A DNA stretch of 64,000 bases from Alphaproteobacteria bacterium (GTDB lineage: Bacteria; Myxococcota_A; UBA796; GCA-2862545). The notes below the pieces were generated by a model. The model did no database searches, was not told where the DNA came from, and worked only from the letters and a program-made list of their open reading frames with translations. Numbering within the stretch: the stretch's first letter is position 1; each line of letters opens with the position of its first letter. The DNA lies in assembly GCA_020632875.1 (NCBI GenBank), contig JACKET010000019.1:62001-126000 (forward strand), written 5' to 3'. Positions 1-8,396 of the stretch are shown here, piece after piece. A program made the position numbers and the translations under genes.

Positions 1-336
1 CGGATGCACGCCGCCAACCGCAAGGCGGGCGCCGAGTACACGAAGACCTTCGGCACGCTCGGCCTCGGCTTCGGCCTCGCTTCGCTCGGCGCGTTCGGCG
101 CCGGCCAGGCGATCTCCGGCACGCCCGACCAGGTCGGCACGAGCCGCGCGCTGACGGGCTCGTTGCTCACCTTGACGTCCGGCGGGCTCGCTGCGGCGTC
201 CTTCACGATGAGCTTCATCCAGTACGTCGTGAACAACGCGAACAAGCCCGCCAAGCGCCGGAAGATCGAGCCCGCGAAGCTCGAGTGGAACCTGGGGGCG
301 ACGCGCAACGGTATCGTGCTCGCGGGGCGTTTCTGA
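1..336 (+). CDS. C-terminal part of a hypothetical protein (5' end outside window)
   Basis: The reading frame is open from the first base and stops with TGA at 334-336, so the true start probably lies upstream; the Met at base 4 has no visible ribosome site. The visible ~111 residues hold two hydrophobic Gly/Ala-rich stretches (about residues 18-40 and 50-75) separated by a polar turn, then a basic KPAKRRK patch, and end in a Phe-terminated strand-like segment (NGIVLAGRF). Two membrane segments followed by a small domain fit an envelope protein. I do not recognise the family. A heptamer tract and then repeat element 1 follow immediately downstream. Confidence 0.6.
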   Translation, partial: RMHAANRKAGAEYTKTFGTLGLGFGLASLGAFGAGQAISGTPDQVGTSRALTGSLLTLTSGGLAAASFTMSFIQYVVNNANKPAKRRKIEPAKLEWNLGATRNGIVLAGRF

Positions 337-340
337 GGGC

Positions 341-368
341 GTGGACCGTGGACCGTGGACCGTGGACC
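341..368. repeat. Four perfect tandem copies of GTGGACC
   Basis: GTGGACC is repeated four times without interruption starting 5 bp after the preceding stop codon. A different heptamer, TCGAGTG, is repeated in the same way at 40700-40727 at the left edge of another repeat region, so short heptamer tracts seem to accompany the larger repeats here. Confidence 0.9.
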
Positions 369-437
369 GGGGGCCTCGTCCGGAGGGTCGGGCGTCGGCT
401 GGTCCCCGGGTCTGGCACAGCGAGCCACAGTGATTGG

Positions 438-1082
438 TGTCGGACGGGATCCGGCTTCGAGCGTCTCGTGGCATCACGCAGATGACGCAGAAGGACGCAG
501 ATGACGCAGAAACGAGGGCGTCGCGGGCTCCAGCGTCCTCGTGTCCCCGGGCGCCGTCGAGACCGATTGCGCCGCCAGGGACGGCAAGGACGCCGAGGAC
601 GCCGAGGTCCAGGCGCAGCGACCCGGCGTAGTGAGGGGACGTCGATGGTCGGTCGCCTGAGAGGGCCTCCCCGCGGATTGGAAACGGGATTCACCAGAGC
701 AGGCGGTCGTTTTGGGCTGCTCTGGTGAGCCGGGAGTCTCGATGCGGGTCCAGTCCACCTCGACGGTGCGGGGGAGAGCAGGATCGACCCCTGCCAGTCC
801 ACTTCGTGGGTTCGGGGAGAGAGTGCCGTCCGGCCCGGCCACACCGGCTTTGCGGTTCTGGCGGCTGCAATCAGTCAGTCGTTGCCCTGACTGCCATCGG
901 CGTCCCCTCAAGGGCCCTGAAGTCACGGGTGGACCTTCTGGCGTCCTCGGCGGATTCCCGTCGAAGACGCCCGGGGAAACGAGGACACTCGACCCGAGAT
1001 GGCCTCGTTTCTGCGTCATCTGCGTCCTTCTGCGTCATCTGCGTGAGGCCCTGAGACGCTCGAAGCTCGACTCCTTCCGACG
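438..1082. repeat. Repeat element 1: long inverted repeat with central hairpin
   Basis: Left arm about 438-590, right arm about 955-1082. The arms are inverted copies: TTCGAGCGTCTC, a Gly-spaced junction, then the 9-nt-periodic core GCAGATGACGCAGAAGGACG (left 473-517, right complement 1003-1046), then a GTCCTCGT...CCCCGGG segment. The middle has a perfect 12-bp inverted repeat, TCACCAGAGCAG (691-702) and CTGCTCTGGTGA (717-728). A second 9-nt-periodic tract of ACGCCGAGG units sits at about 579-608. There is no transposase and no convincing CDS inside, and the gap between the flanking convergent genes is otherwise empty. The outer ends resemble TGTCGGA/TTCCGAC. Confidence 0.85.
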
Positions 1083-1279
1083 ATCGCCCTCGATCCCGGC
1101 CCGGGCGGCCGAGACGCCGTGTACGCGAGCATCACCGCCGCCGCGAAAAGGGGCCCCGCGGGTGCGGCGACCCGCAGGCGCGGGCTCCACGCCAGACCAC
1201 ACGAGGCGAGCAGGGCGAGCAGCGCGAGCGGCCACGCCCACCCGATCTCGGGGACGTAGCGGAGCGCATCGCCGTACAC
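1016..1279 (-). CDS. Possible small membrane protein whose C-terminus runs into repeat element 1
   Basis: A GTG at 1279 follows the stop of the DNA ligase gene by 2 nt, the same tight spacing as between ligase and its upstream ATPase gene, so it could be the third gene of that operon. The first ~60 residues contain two hydrophobic segments (WPLALLALLASCGLAW and PLFAAAVMLAY). The last ~25 residues are encoded by the right arm of repeat element 1, ending in HADDAEGRR, so the original 3' end may have been replaced by the element. No family is recognised. It could instead be a chance reading frame. Confidence 0.35.
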   Translation of the reverse strand: MYGDALRYVPEIGWAWPLALLALLASCGLAWSPRLRVAAPAGPLFAAAVMLAYTASRPPGPGSRAIVGRSRASSVSGPHADDAEGRR

Positions 1280-1281
1280 CC

Positions 1282-3228
1282 CTACCCCACGCGCTGGCGG
1301 AGCCAGAGCTCTTCGATGTTCTTCGTCGAGTCGGCTTCCATCGCGCTCTTGTCGCTGCGGATCATGACGAGCTTCGGGTCGCGCAGCTTGAGCTCGCCTT
1401 CGAGCGAGTCCTTCACGATGCCCTCGAAGCGCACCGTGACGACGATGCTCGGGCGCAGCTCCATCCCGGGACGCGTGCCCGACGCGCTCTGGCGCTCGAT
1501 CCGCCGGCCCGTGATCAGGCCCTCGCGCATGATCTCGCCCTGGATCTGGGCGTCGCGCACGCGGTCGAGACCCGCCACGTCACCCACGTCGACGAACCCG
1601 CCCTCCGGCGTGCGAGCGCCGATGACATACGAGCCGAACGTGCCCACGTTGGTCTTCTCGGTGACCGCGAAGACCGCGCCGAGCAGGACGAGATCGAGGG
1701 TGATCTCGGGCTTGCGCTTGTGCCAGTTCGGATCGCGCGACGACAGCAGGTAGGGGCCGTCGAGCTTCTTGCTGATGATGCCCTCGTACCCCTGCGACCG
1801 GAAGTGGTGGTAGAGGCGCGACAGGTCGTCTTTGGTGTTCGCGAGCTGGCCCTCGGCGATCTGCAGCGGGACCGGCAGCGGGAGGTTCTGCACGGGCCCC
1901 AGCGTGCGCTGGAGCCAGTCGCGCCGCTGGTGCAGGGGCAGCGAGGTCATGTCGGCGCCGTTGAGGTAGACGAGATCGAACGCCGCGAACTTGAGGTTCA
2001 CGGGCGTGCGGGTCTGCCCCTGGAGCGCGGCGTACACCTCGTAGACCGACGCCGGACGCGCGCCCTCGAGGTCGAACGTCGTGCCGTACAGCTCACCGTC
2101 GACGATGCAGCTCTTCACGGGCAGCATCCGGATCGAATTCGCGAGACCCGGCACCATCTCGAGCCAGTCGCGCCGGTTGCGCGTGTAGGCCCCCGTGAGC
2201 ACGGCGCCGTGCTCGTCGGTGCTCTTGTGGAGCATGAAGCGGATGCCGTCGTACTTGCGCTCGACCCACACGGGGTACGACTTGATGTCGTCGGTCGACC
2301 CGCTCGCGAGCGCCGGCCGCACCGCGACGAGCGGCTGGAGCTGGATCGAACGCAGGCCCGCAGGCCCGTGCTCGGAGAGGACCTCGGCCACCCTGAACGC
2401 GTCGGTGAGCGCCATGGCGTGCTGCACGGCCTCGGGCATCGCGCCGAACTGCTGCGCGAGGGCCCGCGCGATCAGCGCGCCCTGGTAGTCGAATCCGAAG
2501 CCCGCCTTGCGGAGCATGAGCTTCGCCACGAAGTACGCCTCGAGCTTGCCGCAGCGCTCGAGCAGCGCGCGGAGCAGCGAGAACTTCTTCGCCCGCGGAA
2601 CGCCCGGCTGGGCCTGGAGGCGCAGCGTCTCGAGCACCTCGGCGGCCGTGAGCGGCGGGTCGACCTTGAGCGACTTTCGCGACTCGGCGAACAGCACGGA
2701 GACGTCGCCCACGACGGTGAGCCGGTCGAGCAGCTGCTGCCGGGACTTCATCTCGAGCGAGAGCAGCAGCGTCACGAGCGAATCGCGGCGCAGCGTGCTG
2801 CCCTTGCCGCGGAACGGGTCGCCGAGCACGCAGGAGAGCTTCTGCACGAGCGTGAGGCCGATCGTCGCGTCGAAGAACCGGTTCAGCAGCGCCTCGCGCT
2901 CCTGGCTGTTGGGCGCGGGGTCGCTCGCCACACCGAAGATCGCGGCGATCCGGTCGGGCTGGAGACCCGTGAGCGGCAGGAACAGGCCCTTGCACAGGCT
3001 GTAGAACGGGATGCTGGCCAGCTGATCGAGCCCCACGGTCGGGTCTTCTTCGACCAGCCCGCGCATGGTGAACTCGAGGTGGTACGGCAGCCCGAGGGTG
3101 TCTTCGAGGTACTCGGGGCTGACGGGATCGCGGCCGATCGAGCGCGTGAAGCGCCCGAGCTTCTCGCTCTCTTCGAGCCACGAGCGCAGGTCGGACGCGC
3201 CGACCCGCTTCAGCTGGAGCTCTTCCAC
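1282..3228 (-). CDS. ATP-dependent DNA ligase
   Basis: The 648-aa protein has the archaeal/eukaryal-type ligase layout: a helical N-terminal DNA-binding region (~1-300), an adenylation domain with the nucleotidyltransferase motif KYDGIR (Lys325, the expected AMP-accepting residue), AFDLVYLNG and EGIISKK motifs, then an OB-fold region with WHKRKP. It would seal nicks in duplex DNA using ATP. The start is GTG at 3228, one base after the TAG of the upstream ATPase gene, so translation is probably coupled. Bacteria use the NAD-dependent LigA for replication, so this is likely a repair or accessory ligase; that role is inferred. Full length for the family. Confidence 0.9.
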   Translation of the reverse strand: MEELQLKRVGASDLRSWLEESEKLGRFTRSIGRDPVSPEYLEDTLGLPYHLEFTMRGLVEEDPTVGLDQLASIPFYSLCKGLFLPLTGLQPDRIAAIFGVASDPAPNSQEREALLNRFFDATIGLTLVQKLSCVLGDPFRGKGSTLRRDSLVTLLLSLEMKSRQQLLDRLTVVGDVSVLFAESRKSLKVDPPLTAAEVLETLRLQAQPGVPRAKKFSLLRALLERCGKLEAYFVAKLMLRKAGFGFDYQGALIARALAQQFGAMPEAVQHAMALTDAFRVAEVLSEHGPAGLRSIQLQPLVAVRPALASGSTDDIKSYPVWVERKYDGIRFMLHKSTDEHGAVLTGAYTRNRRDWLEMVPGLANSIRMLPVKSCIVDGELYGTTFDLEGARPASVYEVYAALQGQTRTPVNLKFAAFDLVYLNGADMTSLPLHQRRDWLQRTLGPVQNLPLPVPLQIAEGQLANTKDDLSRLYHHFRSQGYEGIISKKLDGPYLLSSRDPNWHKRKPEITLDLVLLGAVFAVTEKTNVGTFGSYVIGARTPEGGFVDVGDVAGLDRVRDAQIQGEIMREGLITGRRIERQSASGTRPGMELRPSIVVTVRFEGIVKDSLEGELKLRDPKLVMIRSDKSAMEADSTKNIEELWLRQRVG

Positions 3229-3229
3229 C

Positions 3230-4366
3230 CTAGCCCCGCGGCTCGGGCGGCATCATGTCGGCGGGCTGTGCGGGGTGCATCTCGAGCGCGCCCGTGCCCT
3301 CGGCCTGCTGGACGCGCACCGGGTGCGCGAAGGTGGGCGTGGTGACGCTCTTCACCGCGCGGATGACGTCGATCTTGTCGCGGTAGTTGCCGCCCCACTG
3401 GGCCGCGATCTCTTTGCTGCCGAGCGACATCTCTTCGATGAGGAAGACCGCGTCGGCGGTGTGCATGAGCGCCTCGCCGCCGACCGGCAGGCCCGTATCC
3501 TTGATCTGGCCGATACAGACGGCCGTGACGCCCTGCTCGTGGTTGTAAGTCTTCAGCGCCGAGAGGTTGTCGGCGGTGCGGTTCTTCGTGGGGTCGAGCA
3601 TGTTCAGCGAGTCGATCACGACGAGATCGATGGCCGCGCGCTCGACGAGGTAGCGGTACTTGCTGATGAAGTCGTCCCACGTCTGGCCCTTGTGGTACTG
3701 GCTCTCGAGGACGTAGGTGCGCTCGAGCACCTCGGTCTTGAACTTCTCGACGTCGGTGATGCCCGTCGCGGCCATGCCGATCTTCACCATCCGGGAGCAC
3801 AGGTCGTCGCGACCGGAGCCCTCGGCGTTGTGGAAGCCCTCTTCGGCCACGACGAACGCGACCTTCATGCCGCTCGCGGCGGCCCGGGCCAGCATCGACA
3901 GCGCGGTGCGCGTCTTGCCCTTGCCCGGCGGCCCGACGAACGCCATCGTGCAGCCCTTGGGCACGCCACCGAGCGCGGCGGCGCCATCCTCGGTGAGCAC
4001 GAGCCGATCGAGCACCGAGCCCGTGGCCAGCGCCTCTTGCGAGCGGACGAGGTCGGTGAAGGTCGCGGGGCGGATGATGTCGGCGTCGAGGCCGGCATCA
4101 CCATCCTGCTGGACGTTCGCCATCGGGTTCGCGAACGGCATCGCAGACGGGTCGATGGTGGGCGCGCCCATCTGGTTGCCCATCATCATCTGCATCATCT
4201 GCATCATCTGCATCATGGGATTGCCGCCCATCATGCCGGGCATGCCCATGCCCATCTGACCGGGCATGCCCATCTGGCCGGGCATCCCCATGCCCTGACC
4301 CGGCATCATCCCCGGCATCATCCCGGGCATCCCGCCCGGGTTCCCCTGATTCTGATCACCCGCCAC
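3230..4366 (-). CDS. RecA/RadA/KaiC-superfamily ATPase with Met/Gly/Pro-rich N-terminus
   Basis: 378 aa. Residues 1-95 are low complexity: GMPG and MPGQ repeats, then a run of MMQ triplets. The rest is a RecA-fold ATPase with Walker A GPPGKGKT (Lys151) and Walker B DLVVIDSLN, plus an ExxQ-like GQIKDTG segment. It lacks the zinc finger and Lon-like tail of RadA/Sms and is closest in outline to single-domain KaiC/RadA proteins. It lies 1 nt upstream of the ATP-dependent ligase gene, which suggests a shared DNA repair or recombination job; substrate and partners are unknown. The Met-rich leader may be a self-association or metal-binding segment, which is speculation. Confidence 0.8.
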   Translation of the reverse strand: MAGDQNQGNPGGMPGMMPGMMPGQGMGMPGQMGMPGQMGMGMPGMMGGNPMMQMMQMMQMMMGNQMGAPTIDPSAMPFANPMANVQQDGDAGLDADIIRPATFTDLVRSQEALATGSVLDRLVLTEDGAAALGGVPKGCTMAFVGPPGKGKTRTALSMLARAAASGMKVAFVVAEEGFHNAEGSGRDDLCSRMVKIGMAATGITDVEKFKTEVLERTYVLESQYHKGQTWDDFISKYRYLVERAAIDLVVIDSLNMLDPTKNRTADNLSALKTYNHEQGVTAVCIGQIKDTGLPVGGEALMHTADAVFLIEEMSLGSKEIAAQWGGNYRDKIDVIRAVKSVTTPTFAHPVRVQQAEGTGALEMHPAQPADMMPPEPRG

Positions 4367-4419
4367 ACCGCCTCCACTGGACCTGAGGCGGGCAGTCTAG
4401 CAGCACTCGGAGCGCCGCC

Positions 4420-5112
4420 CTACTTCTCGGGATTCTTCGCGCGGGCGTAGACGCCGTCGAGCTTCGTGGAGAAGCCCGGCCACTTGGGGTCGTCTTTGCA
4501 GTAGATGTCGAACGCGGCCTTCGCCGAGGACCAGAACGCGGCCTGCGCCTCGACGACCTTGATCGCGATCGAGCCGTCGAAGCCCTCGGGCGCGCGCGCG
4601 AGGCGGTCGTTGAACGTCTTGTGCAGCTTCGCGGCGTCGTTGGCCTTCAGCCAGCTCTCGGCGGCCGAGACCGCGTCGGGACAGCTCTCGGCGCCCTTGT
4701 CGAGCGCATTGGCCAGGCCGTCGTTGAGCGACTTGAGCGCCGGCGACCAGCCGTCTTCGTTCATCAGGCCGTACGTGACCTCGGGACAGCCATCCTTCAC
4801 GTCGTCGTTCTCGATCTCGCCGTCGCACTCGTCGTCGGCATCGTTCACGCCGTCGCCGTCGTTGTCGGGGTCGGGACAGCCGTCGTCGTCCTCGAACCCG
4901 TCTTTGTCTTCGGGCTCGTTGGGACACTTGTCGCTGCCGTCGAGGAACCCGTCGGCGTCGTTGTCGGGGTCGGGACAGCCGTCTTCGTCTTCGAACCCGT
5001 CGGCGTCTTCGGGCTCGTCCTTGCAGGCGTCGGTCTTGTTGTCGACTCCGTCCTTGTCCTTGTCTCCAGCGAAGGCGGTACCGGAGAGGAGAGCGAGAGC
5101 GAGGGCGAGCAT
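4420..5112 (-). CDS. Secreted thrombospondin type-3 repeat protein
   Basis: 230 aa. A signal peptide (hydrophobic LALALALLSGTAFA) is followed at once by Asp-rich Ca2+-binding TSP3 units, visible as DKDKDGVDN, DADGFEDEDGCPDPDNDADG and further DGCPDPDNDGDG copies up to about residue 110. The C-terminal ~120 residues form an Ala/Lys-rich helical domain that I cannot name. TSP3 proteins in Gram-negative bacteria are typically periplasmic or outer-membrane-associated. It has its own start, 53 nt before the ATPase gene on the same strand. A function beyond calcium-dependent folding or binding cannot be read from the sequence. Confidence 0.85.
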   Translation of the reverse strand: MLALALALLSGTAFAGDKDKDGVDNKTDACKDEPEDADGFEDEDGCPDPDNDADGFLDGSDKCPNEPEDKDGFEDDDGCPDPDNDGDGVNDADDECDGEIENDDVKDGCPEVTYGLMNEDGWSPALKSLNDGLANALDKGAESCPDAVSAAESWLKANDAAKLHKTFNDRLARAPEGFDGSIAIKVVEAQAAFWSSAKAAFDIYCKDDPKWPGFSTKLDGVYARAKNPEK

Positions 5113-5211
5113 CGAGACTCCTTGGTCAGGTCGGGCGCACAGTAGCGCCGGAGGCAGAACGCGTAAACGGGCCCGCGCGTTCCGTCGAGCGAACGGGCCC
5201 GGCAGGACGGG

Positions 5212-6273
5212 TCAGTTGCCCGCCTTCTCCTGCTGAACGAGGTTGTGCTCGCGGTGGTACAGGTACAGCATGTCCATCACGAGACCGAGGTTCTTCGCGT
5301 TCATGTCGTTGTCGTGGGCGCGATCGATCTCGTCCATCTGCTTGCCGATCTGGAAGAGCTGCTCGATCAGGTTGCCGAGGAGCGTGAGATCGCGCGTCTT
5401 GCGGTTCTGACCCGCGAAGTGCGAGCGGTACTCGGCGAACACCTCGTTGGCCGCGCCGCCCAGCGCCCCGACCCGCTCGTTGAGCGGGCTCTCGATGCGC
5501 ATCGTGCGGACCTTCGGGATCTCGTCGCGGTACACGTCGAGGTTGTTCTTCACGAGCTGCATGTTCTTCTTGTGGACTTCGGTGTTGAAGCCGTCGTCGA
5601 GCAGGGCCTGCATGCCCTGGTAGATCTCGTTGAGCGCGTCGTTGATGTGCTCGAGGAGCCGGGGGCTGCGCGAGATGCGGCCCTTGTTCGCGAAGTGCAG
5701 GCGGTACCGGTTGAACTGGTCGTTCGCGAGGTTGGCGAACAGCGTGCCGCGATCGGCGCCGAACACCTTCTTGCGGTCTTCGCGGATGCGGTCGCGCTCG
5801 ACCCGGTAGATCGCCAGGTTGTTGCGCGTGGTCTCGAGCGCCTGCTGGAGATCGGGCGTGTTGGCGCGGGACGCGAGCGCCTCCATCTCGGACACGAGGC
5901 GGTCGCTGTCTTCGATCATCTCGGCGAGGATGCCCAGATCGCGCGTGCGGCGCGTCTGGCCGGCGAAGTACCGGGCGTAGCGGGCCTGCACGAAGTTCGC
6001 CCAGGTGGCGAGGCGGTGGGCCACCAGCGCGGCGGGGCCCTGCGCGCGCGCGTCGCGGATGCCCTGGAGCTCGCGCTCGTAGAGGGACCGGTTCTCGGCG
6101 AGGCGGGCCTTCTCGTCGGCATCCATCGCGGTGCTGCTGTCGCTCTCGAGCTTCGCCGCCTCGGAGAGGATCTCCTCGAGCTCGTCCGGATCGCGCGTGA
6201 TGCGGGGGAAACCAGCGAAACGCGCGCGGTAGCGGGTGTGGATGTCGTCGATCTGGGCGCCGAACTGAGACAC
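5212..6273 (-). CDS. Hypothetical helical protein with four ~84-92 residue internal repeats
   Basis: 353 aa, no signal peptide, almost entirely helical and charged. The motif Y/F-R-x-x-F-A-x-x-x-R-x-[TS]-R occurs four times with the conserved Phe at residues 19, 103, 194 and 286. Each copy is followed by a second helix motif of the type NNLxxYRxExxxIR (about 61-73, 149-164, 241-256, weaker 330-347). This suggests four copies of a two-helix unit stacked in a row. I recognise no named family. The start ATG at 6273 lies 47 bp from the divergent polX start, so the two share a promoter region. The role is unknown; a soluble scaffold or binding protein is a guess. Confidence 0.8.
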   Translation of the reverse strand: MSQFGAQIDDIHTRYRARFAGFPRITRDPDELEEILSEAAKLESDSSTAMDADEKARLAENRSLYERELQGIRDARAQGPAALVAHRLATWANFVQARYARYFAGQTRRTRDLGILAEMIEDSDRLVSEMEALASRANTPDLQQALETTRNNLAIYRVERDRIREDRKKVFGADRGTLFANLANDQFNRYRLHFANKGRISRSPRLLEHINDALNEIYQGMQALLDDGFNTEVHKKNMQLVKNNLDVYRDEIPKVRTMRIESPLNERVGALGGAANEVFAEYRSHFAGQNRKTRDLTLLGNLIEQLFQIGKQMDEIDRAHDNDMNAKNLGLVMDMLYLYHREHNLVQQEKAGN

Positions 6274-6320
6274 GTGTACCTCCAGGGGCCCCCTCGTAAC
6301 CGCGGCGATAGGTGCGGGGC

Positions 6321-8396
6321 ATGGCGAAGATGGAGAACAGCGAGGTGGCCGCGGTCTTCTACGAGATCGCAGACCTGCTCTACATCCACGGCGGCAATCC
6401 CCACCGGATCCGCGCGTTCTCCCGCACGGCGCGCACCGTCGAGAACCTGCCCGACAGCTGCGAGAACATGCTGCGTTTCGGCACCCTCGCGAAGGTGCCG
6501 GGCATCGGCGACGGCTCGGTGCGCCGCATCAAGGACATCCTCCGCACCGGCACGTGCGACGAGCACCTGAAGCTCCGCAGGGCCCTTCCGGCCGGCCTCC
6601 GCGACATGCTCGAGGTCAAGGGCCTCGGCCCGCGCACCATCCGCGTGATCTACCAGCACCTGCGCATCGGCACGATCGCCGAGCTCGAGCACGCCATCCG
6701 CACCGGGCAGGTCCAGAAGCTGCCCCGCATGGGCCAGCGCACCGGCGAGAAGCTCCTCAAGGGCATCGAAGACTGGAAGAACCGCCTCGGCCGCGTGCCG
6801 TGGGTCGATGCGCGCCGCCAGGTCGGGCGCCTCACCGATCAGCTCCGCGAGCACCCCGCCATCCTGAAGATGATGGTGGGCGGCAGCGTGCGCCGGGGCA
6901 AAGCCACGATTGGCGATCTCGACATCCTGGTCGGCGCCGACGACAAGCTCGCCGTCGTCTCGAAGTTCATGACGCTGCCCGAGATCGACGAGGTGCTGGT
7001 GCACGGCGAGGGGCGCGTCTCCGTCCGCCTGCACAACCGCCAGCAGTGCGACCTGCGGGTGCTCGACCCCGAGTGCTTCGGGGCCGGGATGCACTACTTC
7101 ACCGGCAGCAAGCTCCACAACATCGCGATCCGCGTGCGGGGGCTGAAGCTCTTCGACCGGAAGATCAGCGACAAGGGGATCTTCGTCCGCGACACCGAGA
7201 TCCGCCTCTCCCCCGCCACCGAGGAGGAGGAGATCTTCGCCGCGGTCGGGCTTCCGTACATCGCGCCCGAGCTCCGCGAGAACACCGGCGAGATCGAGGC
7301 CGCAGCGGCCGGGCGCCTGCCCCGGCTCGTCGAGGCGGGCGATCTGCGCGGCGACCTGCACATGCACACCATCGCGTCCGACGGGAAAGGCACGGTGGCC
7401 GACATGGCCGAAGCTGCGGTGAAGATGGGCCACCGCTACATCGCCATCACCGACCACACGAAGCACCTCGAGGTCGCGAACGGCCTCGACGAGCGCCGGT
7501 TGACCGCGCAGGTGCGGCACATCCGCGACGTCGAGCAGGACGTGGGCCGGCTCCACATCCTGGCGGGCACCGAGGTCGACATCCTGCCGGACGGCGCGCT
7601 CGACATCGATGCCAGCGTGCTCCAGGGTCTTGACTGGGTCGTGGCGTCCGTGCACTCGGGGTTCGGGCAGTCGGGCGCCGAGATCACCGAGCGCTACATC
7701 CGCGCCATGGAGACGGGGCTCGTCGACTGCATCGGGCATCCCGAGACGCGCCGGCTGGGCCACCGCAAGGGCGTGCAGCTCGACCTCGACCGCCTGCTCA
7801 AGGCCGCCCGCAAGACCGGCGTGGCGCTCGAGATCAACGGGAACCCCTACCGCATGGACCTCTCCGACACCTCGGCGCGGCGTGCGAAGGAGGCCGGCGT
7901 GCCGGTGTGCATCAACACCGACGCCCACGCGCCCGGCCACCTCGTGTACCAGGAGTTCGGCCTGATCACGGCACGGCGTGGCTGGATCGAGCCCGGCGAC
8001 GTGCTGAACGCGCGCGACGTCACGGTGCTGCGCGAGCGCCGGAAGGATCGGCTCCGAACCCACGGGATCGCGGTCTCCGGCTGGGACCCGCAGATCGAGG
8101 GCAACGTCGAAGCGCTCGTGTACCCCGAGGTCTTCACGAGCGCCGAGCACTGGCCCGAGTCCGACCGCATCCACGGCGCCGCCGACGAAGAGGAGCCCGA
8201 GGTCGTGCCGGTCGACCCCGAAGCCGAGACCGGACTCGACGCAGCGCTGGCCGAGCCGCTGACCGACGCGCTCCGCGGGCGCATCGACGACTACCTCCGG
8301 AACGGCGGCGACCCGGAGCTCGAAGCAGCGCTCGCGCGAAAGGGCCCGAACGCGATGCAGGCCGCGTTCAACCTGCTGTTCGGCGGTGGTGGATGA
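6321..8396 (+). CDS. polX: PolX-type DNA polymerase/3'-5' exonuclease
   Basis: 691 aa from ATG 6321; an in-frame GTG at 6312 is less likely. Domain order: N-terminal 8-kDa-like and helix-hairpin-helix region (KVPGIGDGSVRRI, VKGLGPRTIRVI), Pol X palm with GGSVRRGKATIGDLDIL (catalytic Asp199 and Asp201), then a PHP domain beginning DLHMHT (His347) with the ITDHTKH, EVDIL, SVHSGF, GHPETR and NTDAH metal-binding motifs. Known bacterial PolX enzymes act in gap-filling base-excision repair. About 100 extra C-terminal residues, acidic and low in motifs, go beyond the usual length. Its stop overlaps the start of the next membrane-protein gene. Confidence 0.92.
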   Translation: MAKMENSEVAAVFYEIADLLYIHGGNPHRIRAFSRTARTVENLPDSCENMLRFGTLAKVPGIGDGSVRRIKDILRTGTCDEHLKLRRALPAGLRDMLEVKGLGPRTIRVIYQHLRIGTIAELEHAIRTGQVQKLPRMGQRTGEKLLKGIEDWKNRLGRVPWVDARRQVGRLTDQLREHPAILKMMVGGSVRRGKATIGDLDILVGADDKLAVVSKFMTLPEIDEVLVHGEGRVSVRLHNRQQCDLRVLDPECFGAGMHYFTGSKLHNIAIRVRGLKLFDRKISDKGIFVRDTEIRLSPATEEEEIFAAVGLPYIAPELRENTGEIEAAAAGRLPRLVEAGDLRGDLHMHTIASDGKGTVADMAEAAVKMGHRYIAITDHTKHLEVANGLDERRLTAQVRHIRDVEQDVGRLHILAGTEVDILPDGALDIDASVLQGLDWVVASVHSGFGQSGAEITERYIRAMETGLVDCIGHPETRRLGHRKGVQLDLDRLLKAARKTGVALEINGNPYRMDLSDTSARRAKEAGVPVCINTDAHAPGHLVYQEFGLITARRGWIEPGDVLNARDVTVLRERRKDRLRTHGIAVSGWDPQIEGNVEALVYPEVFTSAEHWPESDRIHGAADEEEPEVVPVDPEAETGLDAALAEPLTDALRGRIDDYLRNGGDPELEAALARKGPNAMQAAFNLLFGGGG

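Noticed and set aside
438..1082. Classical insertion sequence
   Set aside because: Inverted ends exist, but no transposase frame or clear target-site duplication.
712..3345. 877-codon plus-strand frame
   Set aside because: It covers repeat element 1 and the antisense of the DNA ligase; composition is Arg/His/Glu-rich as in shadow frames and no domain is visible.
5150..5211. AACGGGCCCG pair as a terminator after the four-repeat protein gene
   Set aside because: The sequences are self-palindromic and equally direct repeats; no T tract, so the call is not supported.
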